A DNA stretch of 64,000 bases, taken from the NCBI RefSeq assembly GCF_023278565.1, contig NC_064680.1, positions 4,402,001 through 4,466,000 on the forward strand. Reading direction: 5' to 3'. Position 1 is the first letter of the stretch. The number at the start of each line of letters is the position of its first letter. The notes under the pieces are model-generated. The model was given only the letters and a program-made list of their open reading frames with translations, made no database searches and had not been told where the DNA came from. Shown in pieces: positions 1 to 10,818 of the stretch. Position numbers and translations under genes: made by a program. Source of the DNA: Colletotrichum lupini. Lineage: Eukaryota; Ascomycota; Sordariomycetes; Glomerellales; Glomerellaceae.

Positions 1-149
1 CTTAAATAGGGCCTTAATAAGCGCTTTATAAATTACTAAGTACTAAGCGTTATTATATATAAACTTAGCTAAATAAAGACGCTATACCTAATTTAATTAG
101 TTCTAAATATAAAAACAATAAAAATACTACTCTAAGTATTAATTTTACT

Positions 150-735
150 ATTTTATTTAATTATCTATTTATAAATAGAACGTAGTATTAAAATACCTCT
201 TTATTACTAAGAAGTAATAAAAATAAGTTTAAAACTTATTTATAAATAACGACCCCTTATTAAAGACGATCCCTTTAAGTATTCTAAACTTAATAAAGAT
301 TTTTATAAATAAGAGGTTTATAAATCTTTAGGCTATAAAGGTCGTCCTTATAATAATATAAATATTATATTTTATAAATCGGTTTATTATAACGAGTACT
401 ATATTATAAGGGCGCTTCTTAATTAGCGTAGTTAATATAAATAAGCTTATAATAAAATCTAATAATATTTTTTATTACAGTTTAACCGGGGTAAATAGGG
501 GGTATAATAAGCTATAGAGCTTATAATAACAAAGCTTTATTTATTAATATATTATATAAATATTAATATAACTTTTTATATCCTTACTTACTCTATTTTA
601 GTAATAATAGCGTTTTAATAATACTATTATTCGCTTTATATTATAATATCTTATTATAAGTATATTATAATATATTTTAATAATCTCCCTCTTTAGCCCC
701 TTATATAGCAATACGTAAGCGTAGTTATTATAATA
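150..735 (-). pseudogene. Gypsy integrase (zinc and core domains), RIP-degraded
   Basis: The minus strand shows the integrase N-terminal zinc domain. There is a YKGLKREIIKIYYN-like helix near 735-690, and a decayed C-x2-C near 540-500 with both Cys read as Tyr, followed by the usual short KP(x)nPP linker. The catalytic core follows: a VINRFIKY-like strand (the family has VDRFTKY) near 400, a GIVFNKGSLF block (normally SDRG) near 230, and an FNTTFYL block near 160. Asp-to-Asn changes and stop codons are frequent. A chromodomain, if present, lies beyond the window edge. Confidence 0.8.
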
Positions 736-1429
736 TAATAGCTTTTTTAAATTATATACTTAGTTTTATTATTATTTCTTTTTAACTAAGCAAGGCCGTT
801 AGTTCTTTTTAATTTATTACTTATTTTTTATAAAAATATCCTCTTATTAAGTAGCCCGTAGTTAACTTATTATTAATAACCCCTCTTTATTAATTATTAT
901 TTTAAATACTCTTATTATATCGGAGTTCTATAGAACGAGTAGCTTGCGATTTATAATTTTAATAATAAGCTTAAATAGCTTTTTAAATATTATATTATAA
1001 CTTTAATACCCTAGGCTCGTAGCCTTATTATATTTTTTAAAGTACTTTTTAAAGTTCCTTTAAGCTAAAGCTCTTAACCTCTTTTACTTATTTTTTTATA
1101 TTATTATTAATTTTATTTCTAAAATACTTATTATCCTTTTTATTTAAAAGCCGCTCCTATAGCTCGTCCTCGTATACTTAATTATTATAACTTTAAAAAG
1201 CTCTTATATATTTTTAGTACTATAAAGGTTTTTTTTTATTTTTAATAATAGCTCCTCTACTCTACTATTATTATTACTTTTATTATAATTAAGTCTTCGT
1301 AATAGTCTATTTACTAGGTTTTTTATACTTAGTTTAAACCTAATCTTAATATTAAATATTACGAATTCGTTTAGTTAGCATAGCTATCTCCCGTTTAATC
1401 TCTTTTTTATATTTAAGAATTATAAGTTA

Positions 1430-1750
1430 AAATAATTTATAAATACTATAACCTAATCTTAGTTATAAGCGAGGTAATATTATTAGTTCTTTAGTACGTC
1501 TATAATAATTAATAGCTTTATATTTCTTATATTATAATAGCTCTCCGTATTTATTAATTTCCTTAACTTATAAGTAATTAAGTACTAATTACCCTTAAAT
1601 AATTACGTAATTACTAAGCTAATAGCTCGAGTTAAAGCGTTTATTTATAACTATATAAATAGGGTAGGGTCGAAATATTATAATATTAGCGCGTTAGTAA
1701 ATATTATTAATAGCCTTTTAAATAACTTTATAGTAAGTATTAATAGCTCT
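1430..1750 (-). pseudogene. Gypsy RNase H domain, RIP-degraded
   Basis: The same minus-strand reading continues from the RT connector into a segment with the fungal Gypsy RNase H pattern. It has a YFDPTLFI-like block and an INALTRAISLVI block, in which the family Asp again reads as Asn. Stop codons are frequent. The assignment rests on position after the RT and these two blocks. Confidence 0.7.
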
Positions 1751-1754
1751 AACT

Positions 1755-2440
1755 ATTCCGGTTTTACTTTTTTTAATAAGTTTATTAAAAGTACTATTAT
1801 CTTAGCGTAGTTATTAATAAATCTATAGTAAAACCCCGTAAATTTAAAGAACGTTTATATATTTTTAACGCTCTTTAAAAATAGCTAATTTATTATAACT
1901 TCGGTACGCGCGGGTTCTATTTTTATACTTTTATTAAATATAATATATTTTAAAAAGCCTATATATAATATATAAAACTCGTATTTATTACTATTTAGAT
2001 ATAGGTTCTATTACTATAGTCTTTATAATACGCTACGTATATACTCTTTATATACTACGTAGTCGTTATTATATATTAAGATATTATTTAAATATATAAT
2101 ATAAATAGTGTTAACTAGGCCGCTTAAAACGTTATTAATATACGCTTAGAAAGTTACGGGTGCGTTAATTAGCTTAAAAAATATAACTAAGTACTTAAAC
2201 TACCTATATTTAATATAAAAAGCCGTTTTTTACTTATTACCCTCGGCTATATGTATATAATAATACGCGTTTTTTAATTTTAGTTTTATAAAAATAGAAG
2301 TATTAAATAGTCTATTTAATATCTTTTTAATTAGTAATAGCGGCGTTCTATTTCTTTATATAATTTTATTAATTACTTTATAATTAAGGTAAAGTCGTAG
2401 CTCTCTTTTTTTTTTAAATATAAAAAGGATAGGTACTCTT
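1755..2440 (-). pseudogene. Gypsy reverse transcriptase domain, RIP-degraded
   Basis: Minus-strand conceptual translation, ignoring stops, shows the RT landmarks in order. These are an LFIFKKK block, an RTPLLLI block, KLKLKNAYY, a YLVIFFKLINAP block and the catalytic box read as YLNNILIY, where the family has YLDDILIY. It continues into the connector with FLKYIIF and FTGFYYRFI. Several TAG/TAA codons interrupt it. The two catalytic Asp residues read as Asn, so even the motif is dead. Confidence 0.9.
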
Positions 2441-3116
2441 ACTAAGCTTATAAAGGGGCATATTTAGCTCCTAGCTTTTATTTTTATTAAATAGTTACGT
2501 AAAATCTTGAGCTTATAGTTCGATAATAAGTAAATAGGTCCCTAAGGAATAGGCGCCGCGTTATTTAGTTTAATATAATAATCGTATAGTACTCTATTTA
2601 ATAATAAAATAGCCTTCTTTTTTAAAAATAAATTATTAAAATCTTAGTAACGTAGCTTTTAGTCTTTAGCTATGCTTATTAATATTACGTTACTATTTAT
2701 AACTAAGTTAATTATAATATACGCGAGTATTATTAAAACTAAGTTATTTAGTAGCCCCTTTTTTAGGATATCTAAGTAAATATATTATTTATAGATTAGA
2801 TATTATTATTTTTTTTTATTTTTAATTAATTAATAAGTTAATATCCTCTAGTTAAGGGAAACTAAGGATAAGTATAAGCGCCGTAATATTAATTATTACG
2901 AAGCGATATAGTTATATTTCTATTACGTAGTTATTATTAATAATTCGAAGCTATAAGTAATAGCTTCTTAGCGTTTTTATTTATTTACCCTCTACGTTTA
3001 TTAACTATAGTAATAAGTAAATTCGTAAATTAGTATTAAAATTATTAAATAACCTAATACTAACTACGTTCCTTTTTTATTTTTAAATTAATAAGGGCGC
3101 TTAGCTTTTCCTATAT

Positions 3117-3318
3117 ATAGTTTAGGTATGATCCGTAGTTGTGAACTTTGCAAGAGGGAAAGTTAAAAAGTTAGAAAATCTAAAAAAATAGTCTAGCGAG
3201 ACAGTGTGAGTATCTACTAATACCGTGTATTAATACTGTGTAACCGATATCGAGAATCGCCCGAGCAGCTAGCAAAGGCAGAATACCAAAACAAAAAACA
3301 AATAAATAGTTTAGGTAT
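3117..3318 (+). mobile_element. SINE-like retroposon insertion with 13-bp target-site duplication
   Basis: A 176-bp segment (3130-3305) of much more balanced composition interrupts the AT-rich element. It is flanked by a perfect 13-bp direct repeat, atagtttaggtat, at 3117-3129 and 3306-3318. It ends in an A-rich tail at about 3285-3305. The flanking repeat plus the 3' A-rich tail fit target-primed insertion of a short non-autonomous retroposon. It shows no RIP bias, so it inserted after RIP or was too short to trigger it. It has no coding capacity. I found no convincing Pol III A/B boxes, and any likeness to tRNA or rRNA is too weak to name a source. Confidence 0.6.
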
Positions 3319-3539
3319 ATATAAGTTAAAATATTTAAGTACTACTCTTATTAATTACTAACTACTCTCCTTACTAAAATAGTATTCGAGCTTATTATTA
3401 ATCCGCGCTACTTAGCTAAAATAAGGTTTAACTAATAACTAGCGGCCTTATACCCCTTTTAGTTATATTTATAATATATAATACTTAGGTAGTTATTAGC
3501 GAGGTACTTAGTTTTATTATAATTATAATATTACTAATA

Positions 3540-3930
3540 CTACTCTCGTAATTACGGGTAATCCCTTATAATATAGCTAGTTTTTTAATAATTATAATAC
3601 GTAATATCCTTATTAAGCGAGTTACGGCGTATTTTTTATATATTTAATTTATTAATACCCTAATATCTTCTTATTAACTCGTTTAAATTTAAGTTAGAAT
3701 ATTACTTAGGGGACGTTTATAAGCTCCTTATTAATAATAAGGATTATTTAATACGTCTTATTAATAATATTAATTATAAATAAGTTTATAGAAGTTTTAT
3801 TTATAATATTATTACGAGGCATAGTTCGGGCCGTAGCTTATTTATTAATATAAAGATCTTCTATTTCTTTATTAAAATATGTTTTAGTTTTATTTTAAGC
3901 TTATTAATATAACTAACGAACTCGTTAACT
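3540..3930 (-). pseudogene. Gypsy gag C-terminal region with decayed CCHC zinc knuckle
   Basis: Minus-strand translation gives a gag-like helical block containing INKLRPEL, typical of fungal Gypsy Gag. About 100 codons later it reads YYNY-KTSYIIRDYP, with an internal stop, near 3598-3554. The spacing fits a C-x2-C-x4-H-x4-C knuckle in which every Cys and the His now read as Tyr. All such changes are single C:G-to-T:A transitions. Confidence 0.75.
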
Positions 3931-5116
3931 TTCTTTTTTTAACTTTACGAAATACTATTTAGTTATATACTTATTATTATTCCTTAGTTAATAAGATTAA
4001 ATAGATTATTTTATAAAAAAGTCTTTAGTTCTTTTTATATAACCTAGTTTATTATAAACCTAGGGGTCCTTTAGTAGTTAAAAATATAGTATATTTAAGA
4101 GGTTTTTATATTACTACTTAAGTAGCTAACTATATATACTACTTTATTATAGTCTATTTTTATTTATTAAGCTTATAAATTAAAGCGATAATAATAGTTA
4201 AAAAAGAAGCTTTATAAATCCTATACTAATTTATTAGTATATAATAAGTTAAAGAGGGATAATAGTTTAAATATAAATATTTTATTTACGGCGCTTATTT
4301 AAGTTAAAAAGGAGCTAATAAATAGGGGCTTAAGTAGTACGAATTTATTACTTTATTATTACTTAAGCGGCGCTTTAAATACGGCTTTATTTATTAAATT
4401 ATTCTTAGTCTAGGGGTTTACGTTTCTATTTATATTAAAATTAACGTTCGAGGCTATTATAATTAAAACTATAGCCCTTAGCGCAGGGGCTAAGCTATTT
4501 AAAAAGCTCTATAAGTATTTTAAATTTACTCATTTTTTATATAAGCGCTCTTTATATATTATAATAAGGATTTCTTTTTTTAATTATCGTTCTTATTTTT
4601 ATAGTTTTATTAGCCTATTATTTATTATTTAGTTTAAGTATTAATAAGTAAGGGTAAGAGGTTCGCTATTTTATTTAAAATTTATTAATATTCTTAGTAA
4701 TACGGTCTTTTTATATTATTATTACGTTATTTATTTTATTATATTTTATTTTTATATTATTTATTAAAAAAGAGGCGATTCTAGGGGGTTTAATAAAAAA
4801 GAGTTATTTTTTTATTATTATTATAATACTAACTACGCTCTCTTACTATATCTCGTTTTTATTAATATTTTAAGTTTCTAGCCTAGTCCTTTTTATAAAT
4901 AAAGATTTTAAATTATTAATAAGTATATAATATAAAAAAAAAGCTTATAGAGGCTAATTATTATTAAGGTTTAAAAAATAAATTATTAAAATCTACCCTT
5001 TCCTTAAGGTATACTACTAGCGCTTTATATATGCCTAAGCTACTCCTTTGTTACTTAGTCCCCCTCTTTATACCCCCTAAGCTATCCCTTAACTAACGAG
5101 GCCTGACCGGCGAGGC

Positions 5117-6175
5117 CTAATAATAATCCCGGGGTCTTAACTTACTTCTAATAACACCGTTTACGGGGATATCAATCGACGTCGTATAGCTCGCAGCGTC
5201 GCTCAAAAGGTACACGTACGCGCCACCGAGCTCCTGGACCTCGGCCAAACGGGGCATGCCGCCGTAGTACTTGAGCTGCTGCTCCCAGTCCGGCTGCTGC
5301 GGCACCCAGTAGGTCATGGCCGTGTTGACGAGACTGGGCGAGACGCTGTTGACGCGGATGCTATACTTTGCCCACTCCATGGCGAGCGTGTGCGCCATGT
5401 TGCGGACGCCAGCCTTCGAGGCGCCGTATGGTGCCGATGGGACCCGCTGCGCGTAGGTCAGTAAGTATGTGCTCATTTGCTTCTGCTTTAACAGAATCAA
5501 GAGTTGTAGCATACCTTGTTGGGGCGGTAAGAAGCCATGGAGGCCGTGAACACCACTGAGCCCTTGATTTTCAGCTTGATGAAAGCTCTTGCCGCCGCTC
5601 TGGCGGTGTAAAAGGCACCAAACAACTATCAAACCCATTGTCAGCACACGTGTTCCATTCCCTCTCAAAAGGGTACCTCATCAGCATACGTTGACACCAA
5701 ACAACGACTCAATCTCCTCCTTTGTGAAATCAAGCGCGGCCTTGTGGTTCGTCCGGCCAGCGTTGCAGACGACACCGTGGATCGCGCCGGCCTCCTCGAC
5801 AATCTTGTCAATGGCGGCCGTGATGCTCGCCTCGTCGGTGACGTTTGCTGAGATCGAGAAGAGGCGGCCGGGGAACTGCTTCGACGCCGCGGCGAACTCG
5901 TCACCGGGCTCCGCGAGGTCGATGGAGTAGACCTTTGCTGCGTTGTTGAGGAGGCAGCATTCTGCGACGCCGAGGCCGATGCCGCGGTTTGCGCCGGTTA
6001 CTAGGGAGGGCGGTTATGAGTAAAATGGCCAAGTCGACCTTTTGTTGTTGCAAAGGAGGCTTGATGATGATGGCTTACCTGCAATAACTTTTCCGGAGAG
6101 TGTCAAGATGGGTTGGACGTTGACGGCCTTGGGGTCAACGGCTGCTGCTCCCGTCTCGACTGCTGAAGGTGCCAT
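5117..6175 (-). CDS. Short-chain dehydrogenase/reductase (polyol/sugar SDR type)
   Basis: This is a classical SDR, an NAD(P)-dependent oxidoreductase, here probably acting on a polyol or ketose. I read four exons: 6175-6079, 6000-5690, 5625-5515 and 5446-5117. Introns of 78, 64 and 68 bp all have GT-AG ends, and the product is 282 aa. The cofactor motif TGANRGIG is at about residues 34-41. The structural CNAG (VVCNAGR) follows, then the Ser of the FTASMASY strand, and the catalytic Y-x3-K in APYGASKAG. C-terminal wording such as RVNSVSP and LLSDAASYTT resembles fungal D-arabinitol dehydrogenase/sorbose reductase-type SDRs. The last codons and stop lie at the edge of the RIP block, and the C-terminus after IPVNGV looks unlike the usual ending. 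The true substrate cannot be read from sequence. Confidence 0.85.
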
Positions 6176-7010
6176 GGTGAATGCTTCAAAGTTATCGGCT
6201 TCAAGTTGAACTCTTGGAATAATACAACAAGGAGGGCGCGAGTTGACTTTTGTTGGTATCTGTCTCGGTCGATGCTACACGCAAATTCAACAGTGACATA
6301 TCAAACCCCAGGGGTTCATCTGCTTTAAAAGCTAAAAGCTACATCATACATGGTTTCCCGCATCTCCGAACACGCTCTGCCGAGTTCCACATCTCCCAAT
6401 TCCCCGTGCAGGTGTGTACCATGGCATTCGTCACATTGCAGCGAAGTCTGAGGTTTCTGTTTAGCTACAGTCACAGTTCAGTCATTGTCATCCCTCGAGA
6501 CGACTGAGAATCGTCTCATCCCCAATCTCGTTCAATTTGTATTCTCCACAATCGCGGGGAAATCTGGAGCTATTGCCCTCGAGACGAGGAGCCTAGGATG
6601 CGGGATGCGGGGGAATCTCCACCATCGAGCGCCCAGTCGCGATGGACATCCCTCCGGCTGTAAGAGAGGCTTTCTTTTTCTCGTCTCGGGACAGCGAGTC
6701 GCGCGTACAATAACCTAATTGCGCTAGTTCTCGGTATGCTTCCGTGTCAGAAGGGACCCTCGAGTCGGCCGAAATGCCAAGTTCATAGACACGAATCAAT
6801 TCTTGAGCTGGTGACAATTGCTAGCTCGACTTTCAGATCCCTGAGCTAGAAGAGCTACCCCTGCTCACCATCTGTGGTCAGGGTCTCTGGATATGTATTA
6901 AGAAGTCGACGTGAGGATTTGCTTGCTTTCTTTCAATCAACTAAACCCGTCACTCTCTCGTCATTCTCATACCTAGATACCCCAGAGACAAGGAGATCAA
7001 AAACCACAAA
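6176..7010. promoter_or_regulatory. Shared intergenic region between divergent SDR and AKR genes
   Basis: I see no convincing coding sequence. The genes on each side point away from it, so it should hold both promoters and 5' leaders. No specific operator was recognised. Confidence 0.5.
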
Positions 7011-8205
7011 ATGAACGCCAACTTGCTTAGATCTCGCCTGTTGCCGGCGGTGCAGGCCGCGCTGCCCAAGCAGCAAGTCAGGAGCGTCACAACTCGCTCG
7101 GTGCAATGGGAGCTCAACACGGGCGCAAAGATCCCCGCCATTGGCTTCGGAACGTTCCAAGACGCCGATGCGCAGGAGGAAGCCGTGAAGACGGCGCTGA
7201 AAGTCGGATTCCGTCACATTGATACCGCGAGAGTGTAAGTATCCCCGTCCATCCTAGCTTGATCACCAACCAGACAAAATTGAAGCTAAGTTTCTGTGTC
7301 CCACAGTTACGACACTGAAATCCAAGTCGGCAAGGGCATCAAAGCCAGCGGCGTCCCGCGCGAGGAAATCTTCCTGGGCACCAAGCTGTGGTGCAACTCG
7401 CACCACCCAGACGACGTCGAGGCCGCCCTCGACGCCTCCCTCAAGGACCTCGACACCCCCTACGTGGACCTGTTCCTGATGCACTACCCTTGCACGTTCC
7501 AAAGGGGCGAGGACCGCTTCCCCAAGGGCGCGGATGGCAAGATGATTATGGGCAAGACGACGTTTGTCGATACCTGGAAGGCGATGGAGGCGCTGCTCAA
7601 GACGGGCAAGACCAAGGCCATTGGCGTCAGCAACTTTAGCAAAGACGAGGTGCAGACACTTATTGACAAGGGATCAGTGGTACGTTCTACTCAGTCTCGA
7701 GAGAAGAAGAGAAGAGGATGAGAATAGGGGCATAAGAGTGTGAGCTAACTACAACGAAACCCAGGTTCCCGCCGTCCACCAGATGGAACTCCACCCCTAC
7801 CTCCAACAAAAGCCCTTCGTCGATTGGCAACGCGCAAACGGCATCCACATGACGCACTTCTCGCCCCTCGGCAACCAAAACTCGTTCTACCGGGAGGTCT
7901 CGTGGTCCAAGGAGGCCTCGCACATGGCCCGCGTCATCGACCACCCGACGCTCGCTGAGATCGCAAAGAAGCACGGCAAGACGCCCGTGCAGGTCGCCCT
8001 CGCGTGGGGCGCCAACAGCGGACGGTCCGTGATCCCCAAGAGCGTCATCGAGTGGCAGATTAAGGAGAACCTCGAGTCGGATTTCCTGCTGGACGGGGAG
8101 GACATGGACAAGATTGCCAAGATGGATCTGAAGGCGAGATTTAATGTGCCGTCTGAGGAGTACAGGTGGCAGTTGTACAAGGGGCTGGATGGAGTTGAAT
8201 ACTGA
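7011..8205 (+). CDS. Aldo/keto reductase with likely mitochondrial presequence
   Basis: This is an NADPH-dependent aldo/keto reductase of the AKR (beta/alpha)8 family, reducing carbonyls. Exons are 7011-7234, 7307-7679 and 7765-8205, with 72- and 85-bp introns, giving 345 aa. The catalytic tetrad is visible: Asp in FRHIDTA, Tyr in VYDTE, Lys in LGTKLW and His in LMHYP. The GVSNFSKDE block and the IPKSV cofactor-binding segment are also present. The family normally begins at about [18 protein letters not shown]. Here roughly 30 residues precede it, rich in Arg, Ser and Leu and without acidic residues ([12 protein letters not shown]...), which fits a mitochondrial import signal. It is divergent from the SDR gene and convergent with the kynurenine monooxygenase gene. 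The substrate is unknown. Confidence 0.92.
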
Positions 8206-8815
8206 TTGGTATCACCGGCGAGTTCAAACATGCAGGTAGTTACTCCATAGTTGGCGGTTAGATCCTGGACTCTGGAAGAGTATTGTAAATTCAAAAATGG
8301 GTAGGGCCTCTAGATTCAACTGATGAAGCCCCTGTTTCTGGATTTGTGTCAAGCTAAAGGCTTCATGTTCATCGGAGACTGTAAGCGCGATTTGATGTCG
8401 TCTTGATGTTTGCCACATCAAGCCCTAGTGTTTCTGAGTAATGATATGTCTTATCCCTGGTTACTCAGGCACAAAGTGATTCATTGAGAGGAGAGCAGGA
8501 AGCCTCCAGGACAGTCAAAGATTGTAATTTTGAAAGTGTGCTGTGCCAGTGACTGCGCTTAGTTTTCAAGTCTCGCAACATGGCAAACCTTGGAGCCAAA
8601 CTTCACTCTCACATTGTTTACCCTCCTGAGAGTAGGACGAGAGAAGGTAAATCACCGTCAAGCTAGGTCACTGATAAGTTGTGATTTGTCAGATTCTCCT
8701 ATTAAGAGCAGTTCAGCCATACGGCGGGTATATTGTATGTGAAGTCTTCACGTTGGTAGTACAGTCTACAGAAATTCAACCCTCCAAGTAGGGAGTCATC
8801 ACGTCACATCACACC
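8206..8815. other. Intergenic, convergent 3' ends
   Basis: I see no gene. It lies between the 3' ends of the aldo/keto reductase and kynurenine 3-monooxygenase genes and should contain both polyadenylation regions. Confidence 0.5.
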
Positions 8816-10818
8816 TCACGCCTCCGTCGCCCGCAGCAAATACCGCAAAACCCCCTGCACAGCACCAACAACAACCCGCGGCCTCTTCCACCACAAGAAC
8901 ACGGCCCCGACAACGAGCGGGCTGCACACCAGCGCCTCAAAAGTCTTCATCAGCACCTGGCCCTGGTGGTCGCTCTTGGCCACGACCTCAGAGTACCGCT
9001 CGTTGCCGAAGCTGACACGCGCGTACTTGGTCTGCCATCCCAGCCCAGGAGCGTACACCGACATTTTCTCCTCCAGCCACTTGCGCAGGCGGTAGCGCGG
9101 CGAGAGCACCGAGGCGCGCATCTCGACGTAGTTTTGCAGCGCCAGGTCGTTGATGGAGTGCGCGTCGGGCACGCGGTTCGCCGTGTACTCGGCCAGCGCC
9201 GCGCCGCGGTGGTAGGCGACGGCTGCGTAGGTGTCCGCGGCGTCTGCTCGGCTTCCTGACGGGTCGTTGGCTTGGGCCTCCGCCAGCCGGCGGTGCTTGT
9301 CGAGGATGGAGAAGAGGATGCGGACGTCTTCCAGGCCCGCGTTCATGCCCTGACCGTAGAAGGGGACCATTGCGTGCGCGGCGTCGCCGACGAGGACGGC
9401 GGAGGCGTCGTAGTGGTGGGGGCTGCACTTGATGCTGATCAGGGGCAGGTGGGGGTTCCGCTTGAAGGACTCGATGAGGTCTTCGGCTGGAATTAGGTCT
9501 GTTACACCCGGGAAGTGCTTGTCGAAGAAGGCTGGTAGACTTGACGGGTCTTGTTCAAGAGCCTCTGTTTGGTTGTTAGGGAGGAATAGCGTGCAGGTAA
9601 AGGAGCCGTCCTGGTATCTTGTCAGTCGGGTGTAGAGAAGCATGTTCGAGAGATACTCACATCACTGGGTATGGCGATGAACATAAACTCCTTGCCAGGC
9701 CAGATGTGCAGATGGTTTGGTGAGATTCTGAATTGCGGCTTGCTGTCCAGTGAGGAAGCTTTGGCAGGCTTGATCTGGAACTCGCACCAGAGGGTGTCGA
9801 TGTACTCTTGCTTGTAGTTCATCTGAGCAAACTTCATCAGGTGATATCTGACGGCGGAGTGCGCGCCATCGGCACCAATCATAAAGTCGAAGTCAATTTC
9901 AATCTCTTTGGCGCGGCCGGTGGCCGACCCGGACGTCATGTCCTCGAACCAGGCCTTGCACTTCTTGAAGTCTGCGCCAGTGAGCTTGTGGTTGAAGAAG
10001 AATTTGACGTTCGGCATCTCTTCGAGGATGTCGAGCATGCGCTTGTTCAAGCCGGCGCGGTCCACAGCATAGATGGCCTTGCATAACGATCAGCATCAGG
10101 TTGATATGGCTGGCATCCGGGATGAGACCGGGCTCAGTTGACTCACTCTACCGTGGACATCATAGTCCTGCGAAGCCTCGTACAGATCACCTTTCGGGGT
10201 CCTGCCGTGGATCATGCGCCCCCGCATAGGAATGGTGGCGCCAAAGACATGTTCCAGTAACTTTGGTTGGCCAGCATTGCGCATGGCGTTGATGCCGCGC
10301 TCGGAAAGCGCCAAGTTGATGGAACGGGTGAAGTTTAAGAGAGTTGTTGTGGGGTCTCTGAGGTCTACATGGTTGTGACTGTTAGTCTGTATTCAAACCC
10401 ACATCAACTAGTAGTAGATAGTTGTGTTGTTATGTTCTTGCTGGCGATTGATAATGGCGTCAATCCACAGAGTTGCCGAGATCAGGATCCCCAGATAAGG
10501 CAGAGAGAGAACCTTAGCAAACAAACACGACCTTATCTTCATCGTATCCACCAACGGGACATCACATCATGGCAAACAAGACTATTGAATGCGGCAATTG
10601 GTGGGGCAGACGAGGGGCAGGATCCATGATCTTCAACGGCGCGCTGAGCCGGGCGGGAACAAGAGACTTTGCCAAACGGAAAAAGAAAAGCGACATGCAA
10701 ACTTACCGGCTCTCAACTCGTAGATCTCAACCTCGTACCCGCGCTGTGCTGCATAGAGCGCAGCCAAAGAGCCGACGGGGCCGGCGCCGACCACGACGAC
10801 CTTTTGGTTCTTAGCCAT
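8816..10818 (-). CDS. BNA4: Kynurenine 3-monooxygenase
   Basis: This FAD enzyme hydroxylates L-kynurenine to 3-hydroxykynurenine in tryptophan breakdown and de novo NAD synthesis, at the mitochondrial outer membrane. Exons are 10818-10707, 10364-10147, 10077-9661 and 9610-8816, giving 513 aa, a normal family length. The first intron is unusually long for this window (342 bp), and the others are 69 and 50 bp. The FAD Rossmann motif GAGPVG is at residues 11-16. [11 protein letters not shown] is typical of [13 protein letters not shown] and [18 protein letters not shown] form the second and third FAD contacts. The C-terminus has a hydrophobic stretch ([12 protein letters not shown]) followed by KRPR, matching the family's membrane anchor. 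No other NAD-synthesis gene lies nearby. Confidence 0.95.

Larger units (their letters stand above)
1..5110 (-). mobile_element. RIP-degraded Ty3/Gypsy LTR retrotransposon (gag-pol relic)
   Basis: The block is almost wholly A/T and has no long open frame. Reading the minus strand through its stop codons still recovers a retroelement in 5'-to-3' order. There is a gag-like stretch near 3930-3540 with a decayed zinc knuckle, then reverse transcriptase, RNase H, an integrase zinc domain and an integrase core. The RT-RNaseH-IN order is the Ty3/Gypsy arrangement. The changes are mostly G:C to A:T: Cys and His codons have become Tyr, Asp has become Asn, and Trp or Gln codons have become stops. This is what RIP leaves in ascomycetes. 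The element runs off the left edge, and I could not identify LTRs. Roughly 4100-5110 is equally AT-rich and may hold the 5' LTR and leader or another relic. It cannot encode a working protein. Confidence 0.9.

Noticed and set aside
3130..3305. 28S rRNA-like stretch (gaactttgcaagaggg)
   Set aside because: It resembles a conserved LSU rRNA segment only loosely over about 40 bp with several mismatches and indels. Not enough to call rRNA-derived.
5117..10818. SDR, AKR and kynurenine monooxygenase as one metabolic cluster
   Set aside because: Mixed orientations, unrelated known pathways, and no shared regulator or transporter. Adjacency alone is not enough.
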